DNA of 38,171 nt from Pseudomonadota bacterium (GTDB taxonomy: Bacteria > Pseudomonadota > Gammaproteobacteria > Steroidobacterales > Steroidobacteraceae), in assembly GCA_021780475.1 (NCBI GenBank), contig JAJXYR010000106.1, positions 1 through 38,171 of the forward strand, given 5' to 3'. Below the pieces are notes generated by a model, which was given only the letters and a program-made list of their open reading frames with translations, made no database searches and was not told where the DNA came from. Position numbers and translations under genes: made by a program. Every line of letters begins with the position of its first letter. Positions within the stretch are counted from its first letter, which is position 1. Shown one piece after another: positions 9,676-18,029 of the stretch.

Positions 9676-10632
9676 ATGCCCACTGAAATTCGCCTGCTTG
9701 TCGTCATGGACCCGATCGACTCGATCAAACCGGCCAAGGACAGCACGCTCGCGATGCTCCTGGCGGCGCAAAAGCGCGGTTGGAATCTGTTCTATGCCGG
9801 GCAGAAGGATCTGTGGCTGCGCGACGGGGTCGCGTTCGGGCGCCTGGCGCCGCTGCGGGTCGCCGATGACCCCGCGCGTTGGTTCGACCTCGGCGCCGCC
9901 GAAATCGCGCCGCTCGGCGGCTGCGACGTCGTCCTGATGCGCAAGGATCCTCCGTTCGACACGGAGTATATCTACACCACCTACCTGCTCGAGCGCGCCC
10001 GCGACCAAGGCGCCCTGGTCGTCAACGACCCGCGCGGCCTGCGCGACATGAACGAAAAAGTCTACACCGCCTGGTTTCCGGAGTGCTGCGCGCCGACGCT
10101 GATCACGCGCGACATGCGCGACATGGGGGAATTCCTGCGCGAGCACGGCAAGGCCGTCTGCAAGCCGCTGCACGGCATGGGCGGCCGGTCGATCTTCGTG
10201 CTGGAGGAAGGCGACAAGAACCGCAATGTGGTTTTCGAGACCTTGACCGACTACGGCAGCCGTTATGCGATCGTGCAGCGGTATCTGCCGGAAATCACCA
10301 CCGCCGGCGATTGCCGCATCATCCTCGTCGATGGAGAGCCCGTGCCCTACGCGCTGCGGCGCATTCCCGATGAAACCGACAATCGCGGCAACCTTGCGGC
10401 GGGCGCCCGCGCCGAAACCCGCCCGCTCACCGACCGCGACCGCTGGCTGTGCTCGAGAATCGGACCGGCATTGCGCCAGGCCGGCATGATTTTCGTCGGT
10501 TTGGACGTGATCGGCGACTACGTCACCGAAATCAATGTCACCAGTCCCACCGGTATTCGTGAACTCGACAAGAAATGCGGTGTCGATATTGGCGGGACCT
10601 TCATGAACGCGATCGCCGACCGCCTGGGATGA
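9676..10632 (+). CDS. gshB: Glutathione synthetase
   Basis: 318 aa prokaryotic-type GshB: MDPIDSIKPAKDSTLAMLLAAQKRGW..., ATP-grasp segment KPLHGMGGRSIFVL, C-terminal EINVTSPTGIRELDKKCGVDIG. Confidence 0.96.
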   Translation: MPTEIRLLVVMDPIDSIKPAKDSTLAMLLAAQKRGWNLFYAGQKDLWLRDGVAFGRLAPLRVADDPARWFDLGAAEIAPLGGCDVVLMRKDPPFDTEYIYTTYLLERARDQGALVVNDPRGLRDMNEKVYTAWFPECCAPTLITRDMRDMGEFLREHGKAVCKPLHGMGGRSIFVLEEGDKNRNVVFETLTDYGSRYAIVQRYLPEITTAGDCRIILVDGEPVPYALRRIPDETDNRGNLAAGARAETRPLTDRDRWLCSRIGPALRQAGMIFVGLDVIGDYVTEINVTSPTGIRELDKKCGVDIGGTFMNAIADRLG

Positions 10633-10635
10633 CGC

Positions 10636-11553
10636 GTGAATTCGGATTTACTCCAAGCGGGCCTGCCGCCCGCGCAAGACCGGCTCGTGACGACCTGCTT
10701 TCTGGCCGCGTTGCTGCATGGAATCATCATTCTCGGCGTGAGTTTCAGCCCGCCGAAACCGGCGGCCGCTGACGGCGCGCAGAAGGGGCTGGAGGTGATC
10801 TTGGTCGATGACCACGGGCCCGCGGTCGCGGCCAGTCCGGACGCGCACTATCTGGCGCAGCGCAATCAAAAGGGCTCGGGCAACACCGTGGCGGACAAGC
10901 GCGCGCTGATCCCCAAGTCCTCTCCCGCCCCGGCCGACCACCCCGGGATGATCAACGGCGAAGGACTGGCCTACGGCGCGACGGGACGCGGGGCGGACCG
11001 GGAGGCGGTACTCGTGACCACGGCTCAAGCGACCCAGATCCGCTATTCGACGTCGGACGACGCCGCGGCGCAGCCGCTGCCCATTCCGATGCGCCTGGAG
11101 AAGCGCCCGGATTTCGGGATGGAGCCGAACGACGACGGCGTCGAACTGCGGCTGCGCGGCAAGGCGCGGCATGAATTGTGGATCGCCGCGGACACCCGTG
11201 CCACGGACGTGGCCGAGTACCTCGACCGCTGGCGGCGCCGCGTCGAGCGCATCGGCACGATGCATTTTCCGAGCGCGGCACAGGCCTCGAAACGCGGCGC
11301 CACGCCGGTCGTCGAGGTGACGATCGATGCCGACGGCCGGCTCGCCGACGCGGTCGTCCGGCGCAGCAGCGGCCGGCCGGAAATCGACGACGCGGCGATC
11401 CGGATTCTGCAGCTCGCCGCCCCTTTCGCGCCGTTTTCCCGCCAACTGCGCGCCCATCACGACCAGATACGGATCGCGTACCAATGGGAATTTCTCTCCG
11501 GCGCCGCCGGCGAGTCGAAGGTTCTGTATTCAGAGCCTGCGGCGGTGCGTTGA
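10636..11553 (+). CDS. TonB-family energy transducer (TonB3-like)
   Basis: 305 aa, GTG start, N-terminal TM (LVTTCFLAALLHGIIILGVSF), C-terminal TonB domain (VVEVTIDADGRLADAVVRRSSGRPEIDDAAIRILQLAAPFAPF). Follows gshB, as tonB3 does in Pseudomonas aeruginosa. Confidence 0.8.
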   Translation: MNSDLLQAGLPPAQDRLVTTCFLAALLHGIIILGVSFSPPKPAAADGAQKGLEVILVDDHGPAVAASPDAHYLAQRNQKGSGNTVADKRALIPKSSPAPADHPGMINGEGLAYGATGRGADREAVLVTTAQATQIRYSTSDDAAAQPLPIPMRLEKRPDFGMEPNDDGVELRLRGKARHELWIAADTRATDVAEYLDRWRRRVERIGTMHFPSAAQASKRGATPVVEVTIDADGRLADAVVRRSSGRPEIDDAAIRILQLAAPFAPFSRQLRAHHDQIRIAYQWEFLSGAAGESKVLYSEPAAVR

Positions 11554-11599
11554 GCGCGGGGCTCGCAAGCCTCGCGCCGCTGCGAGATGATGTGCGCCT

Positions 11600-12163
11600 A
11601 TGAACGGAGACGGCTACCTGACCAATCAGCTGCTGATCGCGATGCCGGCGATGGGGGATCCGAATTTCGCCCAAACCGTCGCGCTGGTTTGCGATCACAG
11701 CCCGCGCGGCGCGCTCGCGCTGATCGTCAACAAGCCCCTGCCGATGCGCATGGGGGAGATCTTCGATCAGCTGGAGATCAAGGTCGCGCAGGGTCCGTTG
11801 ACGGAGCGCCAAGTCCTGCGCGGCGGCCCGATGCAGACCGACCGCGGCTTCGTGCTGCACCCTGCCGGCGGTCAGTGGGACTCGACGCTGAAGGTCTCAG
11901 AGCGCCTGCACGTGACGACCTCGCGCGACATTCTCACGGCGATGGCGCGCGGTGATGGGCCGGAAGAGGCCGTCGTCGCACTGGGTTACGCGGGTTGGGA
12001 CGGCGGGCAGCTCGAGGATGAGATCCGCGCAAACGTCTGGCTGAACGCGCCGGTCGACGCGGCGATCATATTCGACCTGCCGTTCGAATCGCGTTGGGAC
12101 GCCGCCGGCCGGCTGCTCGGAGTCGACTTGTCGCGCATCAGTTCGACGAGCGGGCATGCCTGA
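11600..12163 (+). CDS. yqgE: YqgE/AlgH family protein (UPF0301)
   Basis: 187 aa: LTNQLLIAMPAMGDPNFAQTVALVCDHSPRGALALIVNKPL...GGPMQTDRGFVLH. Confidence 0.93.
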   Translation: MNGDGYLTNQLLIAMPAMGDPNFAQTVALVCDHSPRGALALIVNKPLPMRMGEIFDQLEIKVAQGPLTERQVLRGGPMQTDRGFVLHPAGGQWDSTLKVSERLHVTTSRDILTAMARGDGPEEAVVALGYAGWDGGQLEDEIRANVWLNAPVDAAIIFDLPFESRWDAAGRLLGVDLSRISSTSGHA

Positions 12164-12629
12164 GATTGCGAACCCCGGTGCGCCGCGGGTGATCATGGCA
12201 TTCGACTTTGGAACCCGCCGGATCGGCGTCGCCTGCGGTGACACCGTGAGCCGCACGGCCAGGGCGATCGCGACGCTGCCTTCGACCGGAGGCGCGCAGG
12301 CCTGGCCGGCGATCGCCAGCTTGATGCGCGATTGGCAGCCGGCGGCCGCGATCGTCGGCCTGCCGTATAATGCGGACGACACCGAGGGTCCGCTCGCGCG
12401 CGCGGCGCGTGGTTTCGCCGCCGGGCTCGCCGAACGGTTTCGAATACCGGTCGCGCTCGTCGATGAACGCTACTCGTCGCTCGAGGCCGAGGCTTCGCTG
12501 AAGTATGCCAGGGAAACCGGACTGCGCCGCCGCCGCGTCGCCAAGGGCGACGTCGACGCGGCGGCGGCGCGCGTGATCCTGGAGCGCTGGTTCGAAACAA
12601 GCCGCGAGACACAATGCAGTCACAACTAG
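12156..12629 (+). CDS. ruvX: Putative pre-16S rRNA nuclease YqgF/RuvX
   Basis: 157 aa: IMAFDFGTRRIGVACGDTVSRTARAI...IVGLPYN...VALVDERYSSLEAEA. Overlaps yqgE by 8 nt. Confidence 0.92.
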   Translation: MPEIANPGAPRVIMAFDFGTRRIGVACGDTVSRTARAIATLPSTGGAQAWPAIASLMRDWQPAAAIVGLPYNADDTEGPLARAARGFAAGLAERFRIPVALVDERYSSLEAEASLKYARETGLRRRRVAKGDVDAAAARVILERWFETSRETQCSHN

Positions 12630-13582
12630 ATGATGCCGGCGGCCTGCGCCACCTCGTGACGCTCGAAGGTCTCGCGCGGGACCTGTTGACCGCGATCTTG
12701 GACCGCGCCGAGTCCTACCGCCGGCTGCCCGGACAACCGGCGTACGAGGGGCGCGAACTCGCCGGCGTCACCGTCGCCAATTTGTTCTTCGAGCCGAGCA
12801 CCCGCACACGCGCATCGTTCGATCTCGCCGCGCGAAGGCTGGGCGCTCAGGTGGTGAATCTGGACATGCACTCGAGTTCGCGGGCGAAGGGCGAGACGAT
12901 GCTCGACACCATCTACACGCTCGAAGCAATGAACGCCGACGTGTTCGTCATCCGCGACTCGGAAGCCGGACTGCCCGAGTACTTGATCGATCACGTCGCG
13001 CCGCATGTTTCGGTCATCAGCGCCGGCGAGGCCCACCTGTCGCATCCGACTCAAGGTTTGCTCGATGTCATGACGATCAGGTCCCACAAGCGTCCGTTTG
13101 CCGGGCTCAAGGTGGCCATAGTCGGCGACATCAGGCACTCGCGGGTCGCCCGCTCGACCGCGCGGGCGCTCGCCACGCTCGGAACGACGGACTTGCGGGT
13201 CGTCGCTCCGGAGTCGCTGCTGCCGGCCGAAGGCGAATTCCGCGGCGCGCAGCGTTTCACGCGAATCGAGGACGGCATCGCCGGAGCCGACGTCGTGATG
13301 ATGCTGCGGATCCAGAAGGAACGCATGGCCGAGAGCGCCGCGCTCGACGATGCCGCTTATTTCCGCTCGTACGGGCTGACTGCGGCGCGTCTGCGGCTCG
13401 CGGCGCCGGACGCACTCGTCATGCACCCCGGACCGATGAACCGGGGGGTGGAAATCAGCTCCGATGTCGCCGACGGGCCGAATTCGGTGATTCGCGAACA
13501 GGTCAACAATGGGGTGGCGGTGCGCATGGCCGTGCTTGCGGCGATCACCGCCACGCTGACGCGGCACCGCCGGCCGCTTTGA
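12614..13582 (+). CDS. pyrB: Aspartate carbamoyltransferase catalytic subunit
   Basis: 322 aa: NLFFEPSTRTRASFDLAARRLG, HPTQGLLD, MHPGPMNRGVEI. Overlaps ruvX by 16 nt. Confidence 0.95.
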   Translation: MQSQLDDAGGLRHLVTLEGLARDLLTAILDRAESYRRLPGQPAYEGRELAGVTVANLFFEPSTRTRASFDLAARRLGAQVVNLDMHSSSRAKGETMLDTIYTLEAMNADVFVIRDSEAGLPEYLIDHVAPHVSVISAGEAHLSHPTQGLLDVMTIRSHKRPFAGLKVAIVGDIRHSRVARSTARALATLGTTDLRVVAPESLLPAEGEFRGAQRFTRIEDGIAGADVVMMLRIQKERMAESAALDDAAYFRSYGLTAARLRLAAPDALVMHPGPMNRGVEISSDVADGPNSVIREQVNNGVAVRMAVLAAITATLTRHRRPL

Positions 13583-13597
13583 GCGGCGGCGCCCCGC

Positions 13598-14479
13598 TCA
13601 GGCGTCGATGTGCATCAGCGCCTGGCCGGCGCGTATAAGCGCGCCGGCGACGATCCGCGCCGGAATCGAGATCCCCGGCGGCGCGAGCACGATGATCGTC
13701 GAGCCATGCTCGAACCACCCCATCTCCTCGCCTTTCGCGAGGTTGGCGGCGCACGGAATCACGTTCGGCCCCCGATAGCGCAGGTGCAGCCGCACGTCGA
13801 CGAAGCGCAGTCTGATGCTGGCGACGAGTATCGCCGCCACGGGAACCAGCGTGATCAGGTGCCCGGAGCGTAGCCGGCATCGGATCACCGCCCGTTCGTT
13901 TCTGCAAAACAGGCGTTCGACGCGCTTCAACGCGACCGGATTCACGTTCCAGGTGTCACCGGAGATGTAGTCGACCCGTTCCACCGTGCAATCCTGCGGC
14001 GCGTGGAATCGGTGGTACATGCCCGCTGTCAGGCGCAGCGTGGCATAGCTGCCGCCGAGATGGTACTGGGCGAGCCGTGGGTCGCCGAGGAGGTCCACGA
14101 TGGCGTAGGGGTGCCCCTTGGCCTGCAGCACGGTGCCGTCGCCGATTTCGCCGTGAGCGCCGACGAGCGCGTCGCAAGGGCTCGCCAGGCTCGACGGGTC
14201 GGCGTCCACCGGGCGCGCGCCGGCGGTCAATTCCCGCGTGAAGCACGCCTGCAGGCTGTTGAAGCGGGTCGTCTTGGCGTCGCGCAGGTCCAGGTCGCAG
14301 AACAGCTTCCAGATCGCGATGCCCGCGGCCGCGAACCAGCGGTTCTCGATTCGGCTCAGCCGTCCCATCAACCGTGTCGACCAGCGCCGCGGGATGCGGT
14401 TGGTCAGCAGGAAATTCAGATTCTCCGCGCCGATCAGCCGGCGCAGCCGGGCTCGCCCGGTCATCGAAGTGTCATTCAT
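13598..14479 (-). CDS. psd: Phosphatidylserine decarboxylase proenzyme
   Basis: 293 aa with TRELTAGARPVD, SPCDALVGAHGEI, MYHRFHAPQDCTVE, and the C-terminal self-cleavage motif WFEHGSTII. Confidence 0.92.
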   Translation of the reverse strand: MNDTSMTGRARLRRLIGAENLNFLLTNRIPRRWSTRLMGRLSRIENRWFAAAGIAIWKLFCDLDLRDAKTTRFNSLQACFTRELTAGARPVDADPSSLASPCDALVGAHGEIGDGTVLQAKGHPYAIVDLLGDPRLAQYHLGGSYATLRLTAGMYHRFHAPQDCTVERVDYISGDTWNVNPVALKRVERLFCRNERAVIRCRLRSGHLITLVPVAAILVASIRLRFVDVRLHLRYRGPNVIPCAANLAKGEEMGWFEHGSTIIVLAPPGISIPARIVAGALIRAGQALMHIDA

Positions 14480-14508
14480 GTGAAATAGAGTTCCCTTGGA
14501 GGAATTTC

Positions 14509-16239
14509 GTGCCGAACAAAAATCTCATTCACGCGCCCGCGGTCATCGCGGCGGGACTCGCGGCCCTCGTCGTGCTCGGCACGGTGCTGCGCCGGCTGCG
14601 GCGGCGCCTGCAGCTCTCCGCGGCCAAGCATCCCTCGCTCGCCGGGCACTCGCGCCTGTCGCGCCGAGTCGCCGCGCAGTTGCCGCTGGTCGAATACGGC
14701 GATGATCGGTTCTTCCGCGCAGACGACGCGCCGGACGGTGACGCGGCGGCGCGGCGTGCCGGCTTCGAGCGGCTCGCGATGCACTTCGCGCAGCGCCATG
14801 CGGTCACGGCGAAGCTCACGGCCGAGACGCGGGCCGGCGTATCCGACCTGCAGTTCACGTCGCGCTACCGGGTGCCGTTTCAATTCAGCCGCTATGTGCG
14901 CGAGCGGCTCCCCGTCGGCGCGTTCGTCGAGTCTTCGGCCGGGGTCGAAGTCGTCGACCTCGACGGCAACCGCTTCGTCGACCTGACCGGCTCGTACGGC
15001 GTCAACGTGTTCGGCTACGATTTCTACAAGGAGTGCATCGCGAGGGGCGCCGAACGGGTGCGCGACCTCGGTCCCGTGCTCGGCGCCTACCACCCCGTCA
15101 CCGCGTACAACGTCCGTCGTCTGCTCGAAATCTCCGGCCTGGATGAAGTCTCCTTCCACATGTCCGGCACCGAGGCGGTGATGCAGGCGGTGCGCCTCGC
15201 GCGCTACCACACCCGCCGGGACCATCTGGTGCGGTTTTGCGGCGCATACCACGGGTGGTGGGGCGATGTGCAACCGGGGGTCGGCAATCCGGTGCCCGCG
15301 CGCGAAACCTACACGCTGAAGGACATGGATGACGCCAGCCTGCGCGTATTGCGCACCCGCGACGACATCGCCTGCGTGCTGGTCAACCCCCTTCAGTCGC
15401 TGCATCCGAACTCGGCGGCGCCGGGGGACTCGACGCTGGTCGACAGCGGGCGCCGGGCGCACTTCGACCGCGACGCCTACGCGCACTGGCTGCGGGAACT
15501 TCGCACCGTGTGCTCCGCGCGGGGGATCGTGCTCATTTTTGACGAAGTATTCGTCGGCTTCCGGCTGGCCGCGGGCGGCGCGCAGGAATATTTCGGCGTT
15601 CGCGCCGACATGGTCACCTACGGCAAGACCGTCGCCGGAGGCCTCCCGGTGGGGGTGCTTTGCGGACGCCGCGAGCTGATGCGGCGATTCCGCGAGGATC
15701 GGCCCGCGGACGTCTGCTTCGCCCGCGGCACGTTCAACGCCCATCCCTACGTGATGGGCGCCATGCATGAATTTCTGCATCGTATCGAGGGTGAGCCGGT
15801 GCGCGCGCTCTACCGCGGCCTCGATGAGGTGTGGAATTCCCGGGCGCGTGCCGTGAACGGGCGCCTCGAGGCCGAGGGCCTGCCGGTGCGCGTCGCCAAC
15901 CTGTCGACGATCTGGACCATGTATTACACCCGGCCGTCCCGCTACAACTGGATGTACCAGTTCTACCTGCGGGCAGCCGGCATCGCGCTGTCCTGGGTGG
16001 GAACGGGCCGCTTGATCTTCAGCTTGAACTTCTCCGACGCGGATTTCGACCTGGCGGCCGACCGGATCGTGTCGGCCGCCAGGCAGATGCAACAAGACGC
16101 GTGGTGGCGGGCCGGACCTGAAGTGACGAACCGGTCCATCAAGCGGCGCGTGCTCCGGGAGCTCCTTCAGGCCCGATTCTCGCCGATCGCCGGGTCGATC
16201 AACTCCCCGCGCAACAAATGGAGCGGCGATTTGCAGTAG
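14509..16239 (+). CDS. Class III PLP-dependent aminotransferase (glutamate-1-semialdehyde aminomutase-like) with N-terminal membrane anchor
   Basis: GTG start at 14509 behind TTGGAGG. Predicted TM HAPAVIAAGLAALVVLGTVL; motifs FHMSGTEAVMQAVRLAR, LIFDEVFVGFR and PLP lysine VTYGKTVAGGLPVG. The track start at 14374 lies inside antisense psd. Confidence 0.85.
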   Translation: MPNKNLIHAPAVIAAGLAALVVLGTVLRRLRRRLQLSAAKHPSLAGHSRLSRRVAAQLPLVEYGDDRFFRADDAPDGDAAARRAGFERLAMHFAQRHAVTAKLTAETRAGVSDLQFTSRYRVPFQFSRYVRERLPVGAFVESSAGVEVVDLDGNRFVDLTGSYGVNVFGYDFYKECIARGAERVRDLGPVLGAYHPVTAYNVRRLLEISGLDEVSFHMSGTEAVMQAVRLARYHTRRDHLVRFCGAYHGWWGDVQPGVGNPVPARETYTLKDMDDASLRVLRTRDDIACVLVNPLQSLHPNSAAPGDSTLVDSGRRAHFDRDAYAHWLRELRTVCSARGIVLIFDEVFVGFRLAAGGAQEYFGVRADMVTYGKTVAGGLPVGVLCGRRELMRRFREDRPADVCFARGTFNAHPYVMGAMHEFLHRIEGEPVRALYRGLDEVWNSRARAVNGRLEAEGLPVRVANLSTIWTMYYTRPSRYNWMYQFYLRAAGIALSWVGTGRLIFSLNFSDADFDLAADRIVSAARQMQQDAWWRAGPEVTNRSIKRRVLRELLQARFSPIAGSINSPRNKWSGDLQ

Positions 16240-16775
16240 AGCATGGCGTCGTGGAACGGGTCCGTCAAAATCTTCGTGATCCACACGAGCCCGGTCTGCA
16301 AGTCCTTGATGATCATCAGCTGCACCGTGCGGAACAGCAATCCGCCGATGCCGACGGCGAGCCAGACCTCGCCGACACGGCGCACGAAACCCGCATGGCT
16401 CGCGCCGGTCTTGAACACCCCGAAAAGCGTCGGATCGAACCACAGCACCGCCGGCGCCGCGGCCCAGATCGCGAGCAGCACGGCCTTGCGGCGCAGGTTG
16501 TAGCCCACCTTGATGTCCTCCTTGTGTTCGTGGGTCGCCTGATTGGCTTCGTCATAGCCTTTCGGCTCGAAGAAGAAATGCCCGGCCTGCCGGCTCGTCA
16601 TGGCGAGCAGCCAGCCGATCAGCGCGGAGACCACCGGGTCCTTGAAGACCTCCGCGTAGGCGACGATGAAGCACAGCGCGCTGAAGAAGTGCAGCGATTG
16701 ATTGATGCGGCTGTGATGATAGTAGCGATGATCGTCCCATCGCTGTATCGCAAGGGCTTCCTTGAAACTATGCAT
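16167..16775 (-). CDS. Integral membrane protein resembling the Mpo1/DUF962 family (possible fatty-acid oxygenase)
   Basis: 202 aa: WDDHRYYHHSRINQSLHFFSALCFIVAYAEVF...SRQAGHFFFEPKGYDEANQATHEH. The YHH-x-N-x-LH and GHxxFE spacing resembles Mpo1 (YHHNPKNxxIH ... GHGVFEK). Multiple TM segments. Confidence 0.55.
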   Translation of the reverse strand: MHSFKEALAIQRWDDHRYYHHSRINQSLHFFSALCFIVAYAEVFKDPVVSALIGWLLAMTSRQAGHFFFEPKGYDEANQATHEHKEDIKVGYNLRRKAVLLAIWAAAPAVLWFDPTLFGVFKTGASHAGFVRRVGEVWLAVGIGGLLFRTVQLMIIKDLQTGLVWITKILTDPFHDAMLYCKSPLHLLRGELIDPAIGENRA

Positions 16776-16820
16776 GTTGAATCCTCGAAGGGGGAGACGG
16801 GGTCGGAACTTCAGACAACG

Positions 16821-16835
16821 GAATATAGGATATTC
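16821..16835. promoter_or_regulatory. Perfect dyad GAATAT-agg-ATATTC in a divergent intergenic region
   Basis: 6-bp arms with 3-bp spacer between the divergent starts at 16775 (-) and 16983 (+). Confidence 0.35.
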
Positions 16836-16982
16836 ATTGCAGCCTGATTACAGTGCGGCCGGGCGGCGCGACGCGGCGGAGGTTTGTAAGAAAACTTTGT
16901 CGCTCCCTTAACAAAAGCGTCATTGCCCGGTGAGATCGTGACGCTCGGCGCAGATCCGGATAGCGGCGCGGGTGGGCCATTC

Positions 16983-18029
16983 ATGCGAATCATGATAGTC
17001 AGCGACGCCTGGCTTCCTCAGACCAACGGAGTCGTCAGCACGCTCGCGAACACGGCGGCGTGGCTCGAACGCTTCGGCCACGAGGTGAGCATGGTCACCC
17101 CGCGCGAATTCTCCAGCATTCCCTGCCCGACCTATTCGGAGATACGCCTGTCGCTGCTGCCGTACCGTGGCGTCGCCCGCCGCGTGGAATCCTTCGCGCC
17201 GCAGGCTCTGCACATCGCCACCGAGGGACCGCTCGGCCTCGCCGCCCGCCGCTATTGCGTCGGACATGGAGCGCGCTTCACGACCTCTTATCACACCCAG
17301 TTTCCGCAATATTTGCGGGCACGGTTTCCGGTGCCGCTCGGCCTGACCTACGGACTGCTGCGGCGTTTTCACGGAGCGGCGACGCGCTGCATGGTCAGCA
17401 CCCCGTCCGTTCGGCGCGATCTGGAGGCGCGCGGGTTCGTCAACATCGCGACCTGGCGCCGCGGCGTGGACACGGAACTGTTCAAACCGCGGGAAAAATC
17501 GTTCCTGAACCTGCCCCGCCCGATCGCCGCCTACGTCGGCCGCGTCGCGGTCGAGAAGAACATCGGCGCATTTCTGGAGATGAGCTGGCCCGGCAGCAAG
17601 ATCGTGATCGGCGACGGTCCGGCGCGCACCGGGCTGCAATCGCAGTTCCGGGACGCGCATTTCCTCGGGTTCCGATTCGGTGAGGACCTGGCGATGCACC
17701 TCGCCGCCGCCGACGTCATGGTCTTTCCGAGCCGTACCGACACGTTCGGACTGGTGAACCTGGAAGCGATGGCCTGCGGAGTCCCGGTTGCCGCCTATCC
17801 GGTCACGGGGCCCGTCGATGTCATCGACGACGGCGTCACGGGCGCGCTCGACGAGGATCTCGCGCGCGCCGCGGCGCGCGCGCTCACCCTGGATCCGAAG
17901 GGCTGCCGCGACCGCGCGCTGCGCGCCGGATGGGATGTGTGCAGCCGCGAGTTCGAGCGCAATCTGACGTCATGCACGGCCGCCACCGCGGCGGCGGCCG
18001 CGCCGGCCCCGTACGTCAGCCAAAATTGA
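16983..18029 (+). CDS. GT4-family glycosyltransferase (GT-B fold, lipid/mannosyl-type)
   Basis: MRIMIVSDAWLPQTNGVVSTLANTAAWLERFGHEVSMVTP, HIATEGPLGLAARRYC, TTSYHTQFPQYL, VMVFPSRTDTFGLVNLEAMACGVPVAAYPVTGPVDVI. Confidence 0.87.
   Translation: MRIMIVSDAWLPQTNGVVSTLANTAAWLERFGHEVSMVTPREFSSIPCPTYSEIRLSLLPYRGVARRVESFAPQALHIATEGPLGLAARRYCVGHGARFTTSYHTQFPQYLRARFPVPLGLTYGLLRRFHGAATRCMVSTPSVRRDLEARGFVNIATWRRGVDTELFKPREKSFLNLPRPIAAYVGRVAVEKNIGAFLEMSWPGSKIVIGDGPARTGLQSQFRDAHFLGFRFGEDLAMHLAAADVMVFPSRTDTFGLVNLEAMACGVPVAAYPVTGPVDVIDDGVTGALDEDLARAAARALTLDPKGCRDRALRAGWDVCSREFERNLTSCTAATAAAAAPAPYVSQN

Noticed and set aside
9022-10173. 383-aa minus-strand ORF spanning pilG and gshB
   Set aside because: Overlaps pilG out of frame and gshB antisense; composition typical of a shadow ORF.
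14476-16443. 655-aa minus-strand ORF antisense to the aminotransferase
   Set aside because: Low-quality composition and runs through the Mpo1-like gene in another frame; the aminotransferase motifs are clear.
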